Of a stretch of DNA of 64,000 nt, positions 20,365 to 30,007 are shown piece after piece. The notes under the pieces were generated by a model that was given only the letters and a program-made list of their open reading frames with translations, searched no databases and was not told where the DNA came from. Source of the DNA: Nemertoderma westbladi (Eukaryota > Xenacoelomorpha > Nemertodermatida > Nemertodermatidae); the NCBI GenBank assembly GCA_032718475.1, contig JAUCBJ010007091.1, positions 1-64,000 on the forward strand. Reading direction: 5' to 3'. The translations under genes were made by a program, and so were the position numbers. Within the stretch, counting starts at the first letter, position 1; each line of letters begins with the position of its first letter.

Positions 20365-22149
20365 CAGTCCAGCTCACCAACAGAGTGCCATCGGATCCGA
20401 TCTGAACCGATCGGATCCAACAGCTTCAAACACTTTCAGACAAACTCCAACAGTCCAACAACTTCAAACAGATTCAGACAGTTTCAAACAGATTCAGACA
20501 GTTTCAAACAGAATCAGACAACTTCCAACAACCTGTCAATCACTCCACCCACACTCAACCGCAACCCCAACTCAACTCCCATCTTCTTGCACGCAGATAG
20601 AATGAAAGCGTTTGAAACTACTAAAGGAACTCCATTCATAAAGCCACAATAACGACAGAGTGGACTGGCCACTGGCGGCGCCCTTGAACATTCACACTGT
20701 AACTTAAGCTGACCTGAAGGAACAGCCCATTAGTGAGGTTGGTATTTCTCTTTATTCCTGCCGCTATCTTTGAATAACACAATAGCAGAAAGCTAACCAG
20801 TGGTCTACCCCCAATACAAGAAAGACAAGTTGGCTACCATTGAAATGAATGGGGAATGGAATTCTGTGTTCACATACTAATGTTGCTTTGGGTTGGTCTA
20901 GAGCCATACAATAGAGCTTTACGGAAATACACTTCCAAAGAGCCAAGCAGTGGCGGTATAGGTCCAAAATGCCCATGTAGAATTTCTTCGAATAAGGCTC
21001 AATTTCTTTAAGTTACATTAATTAAAATACTGATAAATATATTTTGCTTTTCGCAGGAGGGACAGTATCCCCCTCTACAGTTAATATAGTGTACGTACAT
21101 GTGTTAGTTATATCGTTGCGTTTATTTATATTTATACAGGTTTGGATATGATCTCTACTAGTTTGATTTTTGTTTTGTCAATTAATTAATTGTGCGGTTA
21201 ATTTGTCAATCACCGCCTTAATTGGCTACATTGCTTATTGTATGAATGAATATAATTAGTTATTAAGACATTATTTTAATTAGTATCTGGTGTGATTAGG
21301 TCTACCTTTTACATAACAACAGTACGTCAATGGCGGATATACTACTACTACTGTACTACTAAGTCGAGCGAACTCGGATAGTGGAAATGAGATCCTTCCA
21401 GGCTTCCCGATTCTCCATAGTTGTCGCAATTTCGTTTCTCCAAAGTTCAGAGAAGTTTCACTCATTGTAATTATATTTACTGTTTGCTTAATCTGTTTGT
21501 GTTTATATCTGTTTATGTGCAGTATTTAGTGCCCTATGTCAAAGAAACTAATATATTTATAGCATTATTTACATTTCTAATTAAATTAAGGAATTAAAAA
21601 CGTGTTGGTGTTATTATATTCATTTATCGGAATTTATATTATAGGAATTTATTATTCGTTTATGCATTCTAGTTAATTAATTTATATAATTAACGACATA
21701 ATTATGTAAATAAAAATTGTTAAATGAAACAAATCTTTATTTCGGTTTATAATTGACAATAGCACACCCTCACAATCACTTCAAATTGAGAGTTAAAGTG
21801 ATTGGCATTCTGTTAATGAGCTCCGCTTTTGTAAGGCATTGGCAAATTCCAACAAATTCCGATGGCGTCAAACATCTTCAGACAACTTCAAACAGTTTCA
21901 GACAATTTCAAACAGCTTCAGACAACTTCAGATAGCTTCCAACAACATCCAACAGAAATTTCAAACACTTTCAGATGGATTTCAGACAGATTCAGATGGG
22001 CTCCAACAGACTAAACTTGTTGGAAATATTTTCTCCAACAGAATCAAACAGTACTAAATCTCTGTAGGTTAGCATTGTGCTTGTTTGAAGCTGTCGGAGT
22101 GTGTTGGATCCGATCGGATCCGATGGCACTCTGTTGGTGAGCGGGACTG
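20365..22149. mobile_element. Non-autonomous TA-target DNA transposon inside the capsid gene (1,785 bp)
   Basis: The ends begin CAGTCC and finish GGACTG with TA duplicated outside (20363-20364 and 22150-22151), the Tc1/mariner-type signature. The inverted repeats are about 40 bp, including CTCACCAACAGAGTGCCATC. Inside both ends is a cluster of 10-bp units (CTTCAGACAA, TTTCAAACAG) in the same direction, at about 20430-20530 and 21865-22030. The middle has no transposase. 21335-21460 is a fragment of a LINE 3' end, so the element is itself composite. Confidence 0.88.
21335..21460 (-). repeat. RTE-like LINE 3'-end fragment within the capsid-gene insertion
   Basis: Matches 45817-45905 (shared TCGGAYAGTGGAAATGAGAT and CCAGGCTTCCCGATTCTCCA) and begins with a TACTACTACTA triplet tail, as the longer LINE does. 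Confidence 0.75.
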
Positions 22150-22151
22150 TA

Positions 22152-22588
22152 TTATTGGCTTCATAACAAATAACGCTTATTCGGGAGAATTAATTAGCAA
22201 TCCCTTGAAATTTGAACATTTTAACCTTAGACGCGCGGAACTGATTGTAGACGGTCTTCCAGTAGGGGGTGTAATATACGAACCTAATTTTACAGATGGA
22301 ACATATATTTTTGAGTATACTCAATTAATGAAGAACATTAATACATATATTAACGGTTATGGGGGTAATAATATAGACCATGAAACCTACTTAGGTAATT
22401 GCCCCATCCTATCCTGGGACCTAACCGCTGACGGCTACGTTAGAGATCCGCAACCGTCGATATATACTAACGGTCAATTAAAATTAAGATTTGCCGAACC
22501 GTTGGTTGAAACCATAAATGTAATCGTTTTTAATATTTATGATCAATCATTAAGTTTAAATAGCAGGAAAGAAATACATATCGATTAA
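22152..22588 (+). pseudogene. Major capsid protein, 3' part
   Basis: C-terminal third of the capsid gene, resuming after the transposon in the same frame. It has the typical second-jelly-roll end: NPLKFEHFNLRRAELIVDG, then LSWDLTADG and a C-terminal strand pair. A spurious ATG within the transposon end (22085) opens this frame but is not the natural start. The stop lies 3 bp before the protease start. Confidence 0.85.
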
Positions 22589-22590
22589 GT

Positions 22591-23043
22591 ATGTTATCTA
22601 CAGAGGACCTTGATATGTTTCCAGTGGGTGGTCACTATTTGGGCGCGTTTCCAGCTAATAAATTACCTAAATTAGATAATAATAAGCAGCAGGATTATGG
22701 CTTGATAGTAAATACCGATAAACAGCATCTACCCGGGGTTCATTGGATTGCTATATATATACGAGATAATGAGGCCGAAGTATTTGACTCGTTTGGACCA
22801 AAATATCCAAACAGATGTATCGAAAAATGGCTTGAGAAAAATTCCGCAAGGTGGCGTACTACATGCAAACAATTTCAAGACCCCAGGAGGACCACATGCG
22901 GCCTATACTGTCTCTATTACTTAGTAAATCGTATTCACACAATCTATCCAATGAGAGCGTTTACAAATAATGTGGAAATCAATGAAATTATATTATATAA
23001 ATGGCTTGTTAATTATTATAAATTAAACCAACAAGCGTTGTAA
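22591..23043 (+). CDS. Adenain-like cysteine protease (C5-type)
   Basis: 150 aa. The catalytic set is visible in adenain order: His51 in PGVHWIAI, Asp66 in VFDSFGP, Gln96 in CKQFQDP and Cys103 in RTTCGLYCLYYL. In adenoviruses and Polintons this protease matures capsid and core proteins, usually at Gly-Gly sites; candidate sites occur in the 15314 and 18979 gene products. It is shorter than adenain (about 200 aa) but complete for Polintons. Confidence 0.92.
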   Translation: MLSTEDLDMFPVGGHYLGAFPANKLPKLDNNKQQDYGLIVNTDKQHLPGVHWIAIYIRDNEAEVFDSFGPKYPNRCIEKWLEKNSARWRTTCKQFQDPRRTTCGLYCLYYLVNRIHTIYPMRAFTNNVEINEIILYKWLVNYYKLNQQAL

Positions 23044-23078
23044 TTAATCATTTAGCTTGCTTTTGTTTATCAGATAAA

Positions 23079-23669
23079 ATGGATAATATTATTTTTGTTG
23101 ATTTTCAATATTATAAGATAGACAATAAAGAGTATCCGGTAGTATTTAAAGAATTTGCAATATACGATTCTAATTACACCAAAACTAATGTAAAGACGTT
23201 TTTAATTAAAGGCCCGTCTAATATTAAGTTATCAGCTTTAGATGCAGCTCACGTAAACAATTTACGAGATATGGGTTCTCACTTGCCCTGGGACTACGGG
23301 GACATTTCTCAAGATGACTTTATAAATTATATGAAGAGACATTTAAAATATAAAAAAAACATTCATGTATTTGGGTTGATGAAGCGGGCAATATTAGTTT
23401 CCCAACTCGATGTTCTCGAGCCAAATTCGGTGGAGAAATTGGGAATATATAAGCAATATCACGATTATTTAACACCTTGTCGATTTCACGACCGATTCAC
23501 TACAGTATGCGCGTTCCACTTAAACATAAGGGATAACTGTCTGCGATACTGCTCAGCAAAACGTGTTGGCTGGTTTGAGGCTCCACACTTTTTCATGAGA
23601 AAGCGTTTAACTGCGACTGATGATGATGATAAACAGAAAGAAATAACTGCGGTGGAAGATGTACTGTAG
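23079..23669 (+). CDS. Polinton conserved hypothetical, possible RNase H/DnaQ-like fold
   Basis: 196 aa. The N-terminus reads IIFVDFQYYK ... VFKEFAIYD, the strand pattern of a DnaQ/RNase H-like core. Later come PWDYGDIS and a Cys/His-rich segment (CRFHDRFTTVCAFHL, about 145-165). Similar proteins with 'VD-Q ... KE-A' starts occur in several animal Polintons. If it is an exonuclease-like fold, the second acid expected in DxE is replaced by Gln, so it may be inactive. Last gene of the rightward block. Confidence 0.5.
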   Translation: MDNIIFVDFQYYKIDNKEYPVVFKEFAIYDSNYTKTNVKTFLIKGPSNIKLSALDAAHVNNLRDMGSHLPWDYGDISQDDFINYMKRHLKYKKNIHVFGLMKRAILVSQLDVLEPNSVEKLGIYKQYHDYLTPCRFHDRFTTVCAFHLNIRDNCLRYCSAKRVGWFEAPHFFMRKRLTATDDDDKQKEITAVEDVL

Positions 23670-25460
23670 GTTTACTCTAAGCATGTAATGTAATGTGATG
23701 GGATAATATAATTTTATTTTGGTGATGATCTTGATGTTAATATAAAAATATAATAAAATATAATTTTTTTTTACAACAAGTTCTCTAAAAGAGTCAATCG
23801 CGGTAGGTTAACCATGCACATTTAACAATATGACGTAGACGTAACATGTACAGTAAGTATTCTCGATATCGTTCTAATATAGATGTACTGGTATTGTGAA
23901 ACAGCCTATACATCGCAAACTAATAACACATACAGTAGTTGACTAGTAATATTAGTCAGAAAATGCAACATAATCTGTATAGGGTGTAATGATAACCTGT
24001 TGGTACCGGTACTGATAAATTATAGGCCTATCTACAACTGTCATCCACTTTATCAGTACCGGTAGTGTTTTACTCTTCCAACACTGTAGTTTCTGTCTAG
24101 TGGTATCGGTACAGCAGTAATCTGATGCATGCAGGGGTCTCACATATAGGGATTAGATCACCTATCCAAACAATACAGTACTGCTGTACTGTCGCTGTTC
24201 TTGATGTAACATCATAATCAGATAAAGCATACTGATTTCCTTTGATTAGCATTGTACTGCAGTACCGGTACGACAGTACCTGCAGTAACAAACTAAACCA
24301 ATGTATACAATATCGAGAGCTAGTTACAATCAGATGTGTACGCAGTCAGCCACGTTGCGAGGATGCGGTCAACCTCACAGCTAGCCTCGCAGCTCCTATC
24401 CACAACTGTCATCCACTTTATCAGTACAGCAGTAATCTGATACAATAGCATTTGTTTTTTTCACCTATAAGGATACTGCTGTCATGATCTGGATTACACG
24501 CAGGGGTCTCACATATAGGGATTAGATCCCCTACCTAAACAATACAGTACTGCAGTACTGTCGTTGTTCTTGATGTAACAGCATAATCAGATAGAGCATA
24601 CTGATTTCCTTTGATTAGCATTGTACTGCAGTATTAATGTAACAGTACCTGCAGTAACAAACTAGGCTAATGTATACAATATCGTGAGCTAGTTACAATC
24701 AGATGTGTACGCAGTCAGCCACGTTGCGGGGATGCGGTCAACCTCACAGCTCCTATCCACAACTGTCATCCACTTTATCAGTACAGCAGTAATCTGATGC
24801 AATAGCATTTGTTTTTTTTCACCTATAAGGATACTGCTGTCTACCCGAACCTTGATTAGCATAGGCCTACTGCTGTCATAACCTAGATTACATGCAGGAG
24901 TCTCACATATAGGGATTAGATCACCTACCTAAACAATACAGTACTGCAGTACTGTCGCTGTTCTTGATGTAACTGCGTTGTCAGATAGAGCATACTGATT
25001 TCCTTTGATTAGCATTGTCCTGCAGTACGGTACCGGTACCACAGTATTAATGTAACAGCACCCGCAGTAACAAACTAAGTCATTGTATACAATATCATGA
25101 GCCGGATATAATCAGATGTGTACACAGTCATGGGATGCGGTCAACCACGCAGTCAGAGCAGCATCGCTGCCAGCCTCGCATCCAGCCAGCCTCGCAGCCA
25201 GCCTCGCAGCACGCAGTCAGCCTCGCAGTCAGCCTCGCGGCATGCAGTCAGCCTCGCGGCACGCGGCAGCCTCGCAGCCAGCCACGCAGCCAGCCTCACG
25301 GCGCGCAGCAGCAGCCTCGCAGTTGATCATGCAGTCAGCCAGCCAGCTACGCAGCTAGGCACGCAGTCAGCCCGTGAGAGTCATACTTATTCAAACGAGG
25401 TTAGTTTTCCCTAACTACCGATAGATTGATTGAAAAATAATAATGTTTAATTTTCACCTT
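23670..25460. repeat. Polinton central non-coding region with three ~380-bp tandem units
   Basis: Between the two convergent gene blocks. Units begin at GCAGG(G/A)GTCTCACATATAGG, positions 24131, 24500 and 24894, each with CAGTACTGCAGTACTG, ATAGAGCATACTGATTTCC and TGTCATCCACTTTATC blocks. They are rich in PstI-type CTGCAG and TACTGTA palindromes. From 25140 to 25380 follows an imperfect GCAGCCAGCCTC-like GC-rich repeat, very unlike its surroundings. Possibly a terminator or spacer region; no gene seen. Confidence 0.75.
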
Positions 25461-26006
25461 CTAATCACCAACACCTAAAGTCACAACACCAAACATTAAT
25501 AAATAATTAACAAGTTTACTAAATATAGGGTAATAAATGTGAAATTTGCTAGGTGAACACATTAAAGTACATTTACCAGTATGAAAGCAACAAATGACTA
25601 CGGTATTATTTATTCTTATTTTGCAATTATTAAAAATTTCAGGTTCATATATAACTTGAAGTTGTACATTATCAAAGACAACATAAAACCCGGTATTGTT
25701 TATCAATAACCTATAGACTACAGACTTAATACTAAAAATATAAGTACATAAATTAACAGATTTTAAAATCAAATTAATACTAGTTTTATCAAATATATGC
25801 TTTTTTACTTTTTGGAAATTATACTTACTGCCTAATAATGTAATACGACCATTTTTAAATATTAATAATGTGGCACCAAATATCTTATATATAAACTGAT
25901 TTGGTTTGAGTATGTGTTTACCAGATAATTGATTTTTTAATTCTTTAAAATTAATCGCTGACACTTGCTGGCAACTTACATTCTTATTGACTATCTGATA
26001 GTTCAT
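25461..26006 (-). CDS. TATA-binding-protein (TBP)-like protein encoded by the Polinton
   Basis: 181 aa, the size of a bare TBP core (about 180 aa). Two repeats are visible. Repeat 1 has KPNQFIYKIF then ATLLIFKNGRITLLGSK, matching the TBP pattern '-RFaa-imRi- ... -tALIF-sGK-v-TGaK-'. Repeat 2 has VIYEPEIFNNCKIRI then VVICCFHTGKCTLM and ends YPIFSKLVNYL, matching 'sYEPELFPgliyRm ... LIF-sGK-vlTG ... iYp-L--f'. Four Phe positions that kink DNA in TBP align: F38, F50, F125, F141. The central saddle Asn residues appear changed to Gln4 and Lys82. It overlaps the polymerase 3' end by 23 bp, same strand. Family call from motifs only, not a search. Confidence 0.75.
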   Translation of the reverse strand: MNYQIVNKNVSCQQVSAINFKELKNQLSGKHILKPNQFIYKIFGATLLIFKNGRITLLGSKYNFQKVKKHIFDKTSINLILKSVNLCTYIFSIKSVVYRLLINNTGFYVVFDNVQLQVIYEPEIFNNCKIRINNTVVICCFHTGKCTLMCSPSKFHIYYPIFSKLVNYLLMFGVVTLGVGD

Positions 26007-27246
26007 TGTTTGGTTCCCGATAAATAGGTATATTGTTTTTCTTTATCGGTTTTTCGACCTTTGTTTGATAGTGACCCCAGGGAAGCGAATGATTTTTATT
26101 AACCCAATAAAGTTTATCGTCAAATGCGCTGAGAGCAAACTTGTCTCGTGCTATAGTGTACACTTTGTGTAATTTGCTCTGAAACTGATGTGTTTCCTTG
26201 GAAATTTCTTCGTTATCGTAATATGCCCTCAAATAATCTTCGTGACAAATATTTTTATCCACGACAGCTCTTGTTATTCCTTTCGCACGTCGTATGTTGG
26301 ATTCATTGAATTCCAAAATTGAATATAATTTTGGTCTTAAAAATACTGCTTGTTTAATCTCTCGTGAGGCTAGTTCGTCTTTACAGTAATAGAGCCTGGA
26401 TTTATTTTTATCGCTGTAGAGAGGGTGATCCTTGGGGTAATTGGATGTATCTAGAATATTATTTTTAATTAAGGCTTTTAAAAAATTATTCTGCGATGTA
26501 TTATAGTAACAACCTATTAAAGAGTCCGTGTCTGATGCTACAATTTCAATTCGGCAGTTTAATTCTTTCTCAATAGGTAGCAATTTATCGTAATACAGCT
26601 GATACATATCCAATTTAGCCAAGTCCAAGACAGTACTACCTATATAGACCGGCTTATCGAGAGTTACAGAGTCTTTTACTAATAAATGTCCCGATAAGGA
26701 ATCGTTATAAATCATGAAATTTTCATGATTTATTCGTTTGACTAATTGGTCACATTTTTCTTTACTATTAGCGATACGAAAGTTACATCGATCTCTTATC
26801 TTTTCAATCGTTTTTCCAAATAAAGAATTGTTCAGCAATTTCGCGACAGCTGTTTCAATATAACTTTTTGCCAGCCGCCTTTGATTAATATTAAAATCGA
26901 TGTAATTTTTAAATACAAATTCTTGTTGAAAAGAATATAATTTATGTAGTTTAGTAACAATTAATCCGTGTTTTATATAAAATTTTAACAGTTTTAAATT
27001 TACATGATAGAATTCTTTATCGAATTGTGTCAACATAAGTTTCGGTGCACACATCTTATACTTGCTATTAGTGCCTCTTTGTTTACATACATGATTATAT
27101 TGTTCCCTCATATATGGTGAAAGCATTGTCTCATTTATACTTAAATGTTCTGGGGCTAAGGGTAGTTCTAATGTACGATCGTGAATATCTTTGGGATATT
27201 TCAAATCGCAAATTAAGAAAAACCCAATATCACCTTCAGTATTCAA
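25984..27246 (-). CDS. DNA polymerase B, C-terminal part (frameshifted)
   Basis: 420 codons continuing the polymerase after a frame change near 27240; the frame opens without an ATG. Palm and thumb motifs are intact: KLLNNSLFGKT (motif B, 136-146), ASDTDSL (motif C, D239-T-D241) and a KGITRAV segment after it. Together with the upstream frame it makes about 1,340 aa, normal for a protein-primed Polinton polymerase. Its stop overlaps the start of the TBP-like gene. Confidence 0.9.
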   Translation of the reverse strand: MNTEGDIGFFLICDLKYPKDIHDRTLELPLAPEHLSINETMLSPYMREQYNHVCKQRGTNSKYKMCAPKLMLTQFDKEFYHVNLKLLKFYIKHGLIVTKLHKLYSFQQEFVFKNYIDFNINQRRLAKSYIETAVAKLLNNSLFGKTIEKIRDRCNFRIANSKEKCDQLVKRINHENFMIYNDSLSGHLLVKDSVTLDKPVYIGSTVLDLAKLDMYQLYYDKLLPIEKELNCRIEIVASDTDSLIGCYYNTSQNNFLKALIKNNILDTSNYPKDHPLYSDKNKSRLYYCKDELASREIKQAVFLRPKLYSILEFNESNIRRAKGITRAVVDKNICHEDYLRAYYDNEEISKETHQFQSKLHKVYTIARDKFALSAFDDKLYWVNKNHSLPWGHYQTKVEKPIKKNNIPIYREPNNELSDSQ

Positions 27247-30007
27247 GATTTATCAAATAGTTTATTAGTTCTTCTGGAGCAGCATTCTCTAAATATGTAA
27301 CGTTGACTTGTTCAAAACCTGAAACAGGTAGCTTTTTACTTAAATTACCAGAATACAAGGAATTAAAATCTATATTGAAAATATGACACTCTTCCTTGCT
27401 TGGATCATAATTATCAGTATCTGGTATATTTGATTCTATGTAATGCTTTCGACAGAATGAAACCCCTCCTCTAATAGATGCTTCAAAATCTCTATATGTT
27501 TGGTAATCTTTTATTAATGTTAACTTACATTTATTGTATTTCAGGGCGCAATCATAAGTGAAAGCTGCGATACTGCAATAATAAACTACTTCTAATTCGT
27601 AGTTTTGTCTACACACTCTCCTAAAGTTCTCAAATATATCAGCGAGGAGACAAACATCGAGTTTTAAGTATGCTAAAAGATAATCCTTGAGATTCACACA
27701 GTCAAACTGACTCCATGATGCGTTGGCAAAACTATATTCCTCGGGTGTACAGGTATTTTGTGTTAATTTACTATAAAATTTGTCTATTGATGGTAATTTC
27801 GAATCATTGAATTTATTTAAATCTGTCAGATACTCGTAGGGAAATATACCTTTTCGTTTAATTGTTGCATTATTTAAATTTGGATAAAAATATTTCATTT
27901 GCTGTTCAGTAATTGGTAGAACTGATGTTATATCCTCGCTGTCTATATCCTTTGTTGAACAATCAACTAAAGTACTTAGGGAAAAGGATAAAAATTGATA
28001 TGTGTCTAAGACACGTAGCTCGATCTTAGTTTTTTCATCTTTAACTGGTATATGCATGCTTAGTGAAATATACCTTTCAGAATTTTTAGGGATTACCTTT
28101 ATATCCCAATCGGAATATTTATTATTGCTAAAACCAACTTGCAAAAGAAAATGCAAATCGTAGAGATTGCAGTTGTGTGCAGCGAGTATATACATGTGTC
28201 GTTTCAACGATAAAGAGCGGTTACATGCGTTACAAGCGGCCGCTATATAGTTACCAGTAATATGTGAGTGATGTTTGTTTTTCTCAGACTTATCCTTAAA
28301 TAAAACATTGCAATAAAAGCAAGTTTTAGCTTTCCAAAAACTTAACTTATCTACATCGTTAAGTATAATCTTCTCTCGCGTATGGGTTTCTGCCCACTTA
28401 TATAATTGGGTGATGTCATTATATACAGAGTCTAAAAAGTCTTGAATACAGTTGTTGTCGATTGTTTTTGTAAAGGTCTTCAAATAAAATTTTGGTGGAT
28501 TGATTAATTCGGTACTAGGAACAATTAAATAACTTACAGCGCATGGGATATGATTCTGAATAAATTTACTGTTGATGGCTGGCTCCAAAATAGATTCTAT
28601 GTCAAAATATATTACAAACAATGCTGGTAATGTTCTGTCTAAATTTCTAAAGCTAATGTGAGTTCTTTTTTCAGACGGTAGCTTCTCAACTTGACTTTTA
28701 CCTCGATAACAAGCAAGACGGTGACGTTCTAGAACATCCTTGGTGTAGAAAGGCGCCAAACATCGTTCACAAAAATGCCTACCACGAGTATGAAGAGCTC
28801 TCGTATTCATCAAACGATTCAAGTTAGTTATGCAAACATAATGTGATTGTTTACTCGTATTCTTATTTTTTACAAGTAATATATTCAATAACTCTTTATC
28901 TGGAGTGATTTTACTAAATGGTGCCTGTCTTAATATAGATACTCGATTGTTGTCGTAGAGTAATAAATTAATTATATATGCTGAATTCTGTTTTTCAAAA
29001 AGTTTAATTGCAAGCGGCCATTCTGTTGGATAATCTTTGTTGCCGTTGTCAAAAATGAAATGACTCATATAATTTTTGTACTGTGAAGTACGGTTTTTGT
29101 TTATCTTCACTTTGCTACTAAATTTTATAGCTATAATTGCCCATTTAAAACAGTCATTATCAGCCGTTTGTATATTTATAACACATTGTTTACACGCTAG
29201 AGCCTTAGGTAACTCCATATATCCATGCCCCTTATATAGTAACGACCTACACTTGGATTCAGCTACTTTAATTTCTACTCTTAATAAAGATTTAACACGC
29301 CACCCTGAGCCACGAGTGTTAAATATGGCTATTTTTTCCATTAATTTTTCTAGTACATACTCAAACCATGTGTCAAAACTTTCATGTGAATCTACGGTAT
29401 TAACTGCACCACCTGAAGAACTAAAATAGAAAGCTTCTTCTTGATCACCCTCTGAAAAATGTGATCGATACATGAGTATATTCACACCTAGCCAGGGTCT
29501 AAGTACATTCATTTCGCTAAGTTTTCCTAATAATAAAGTTTGGATGTGAGGTAGAATTTTAATTAATGTTGAATGAATATCAGGAAAATCTTCATCATTT
29601 GGAAGATTGTAAACATAGATTTCTAAACGGTTATCGTGTGCGGCTCGTTCAATGTTAAAAATTGATGAACCTTGACCAGATTTCAGTCTTTTTCTAGATA
29701 CGATAGTATTGTTTTGGTTCCGTTGTGGTGGTGGTCTAACATGATAATAACGTTGGTGACAGTCGTGACGTAAGTAATTCTCATATAAATACTCTTTATT
29801 ACAAGTAGGGCAAGTTTTTTCATACACGCAAAACTTCATTTCTTTACATCCTGTAGTCGTTTCATGTCGTTTACATATTTCTTCACGTGAACATTTCACT
29901 CGACAATTAAAACAATTGTATTCTTCAAAATGAGATTTCACATGTGTTAAATAATTTCGTTTAGAAATTTGATGAGGACAAAATGGACATTTCAATTGTT
30001 TATCCAT
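27236..30007 (-). CDS. Protein-primed DNA polymerase B, N-terminal part
   Basis: 923 aa. Zinc-finger-like Cys/His clusters occupy residues 7-75; a conserved Polinton N-terminal segment follows (GSGWRVKSL ... NDCFKWAI, 233-291). The 3'-5' exonuclease is intact: Exo I FDIES (D469, E471), Exo II HNCNLYDLHF (611-620), Exo III Y780-xxx-D784. Motif A is present as NIDFNSLYSG (D880; the usual Pro after Tyr is Ser). The frame then meets TGA at 27236-27238, and the rest of the palm lies in another frame. A one-base insertion or an uncommon programmed shift would explain this. It replicates the element from its ends. Confidence 0.92.
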   Translation of the reverse strand: MDKQLKCPFCPHQISKRNYLTHVKSHFEEYNCFNCRVKCSREEICKRHETTTGCKEMKFCVYEKTCPTCNKEYLYENYLRHDCHQRYYHVRPPPQRNQNNTIVSRKRLKSGQGSSIFNIERAAHDNRLEIYVYNLPNDEDFPDIHSTLIKILPHIQTLLLGKLSEMNVLRPWLGVNILMYRSHFSEGDQEEAFYFSSSGGAVNTVDSHESFDTWFEYVLEKLMEKIAIFNTRGSGWRVKSLLRVEIKVAESKCRSLLYKGHGYMELPKALACKQCVINIQTADNDCFKWAIIAIKFSSKVKINKNRTSQYKNYMSHFIFDNGNKDYPTEWPLAIKLFEKQNSAYIINLLLYDNNRVSILRQAPFSKITPDKELLNILLVKNKNTSKQSHYVCITNLNRLMNTRALHTRGRHFCERCLAPFYTKDVLERHRLACYRGKSQVEKLPSEKRTHISFRNLDRTLPALFVIYFDIESILEPAINSKFIQNHIPCAVSYLIVPSTELINPPKFYLKTFTKTIDNNCIQDFLDSVYNDITQLYKWAETHTREKIILNDVDKLSFWKAKTCFYCNVLFKDKSEKNKHHSHITGNYIAAACNACNRSLSLKRHMYILAAHNCNLYDLHFLLQVGFSNNKYSDWDIKVIPKNSERYISLSMHIPVKDEKTKIELRVLDTYQFLSFSLSTLVDCSTKDIDSEDITSVLPITEQQMKYFYPNLNNATIKRKGIFPYEYLTDLNKFNDSKLPSIDKFYSKLTQNTCTPEEYSFANASWSQFDCVNLKDYLLAYLKLDVCLLADIFENFRRVCRQNYELEVVYYCSIAAFTYDCALKYNKCKLTLIKDYQTYRDFEASIRGGVSFCRKHYIESNIPDTDNYDPSKEECHIFNIDFNSLYSGNLSKKLPVSGFEQVNVTYLENAAPEELINYLINLEY

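Noticed and set aside
22085-22588. A separate 167-aa gene starting at 22085
   Set aside because: Its first ~22 codons lie in the transposon terminal repeat; the rest is the capsid 3' part.
25116-25414. Three overlapping Ala/Ser/Arg-rich frames
   Set aside because: They are all readings of a GCAGCC-type low-complexity repeat.
25984-27246. A separate polymerase gene
   Set aside because: It lacks motif A and the exonuclease and directly continues the upstream frame; it is the second half of one polB gene.
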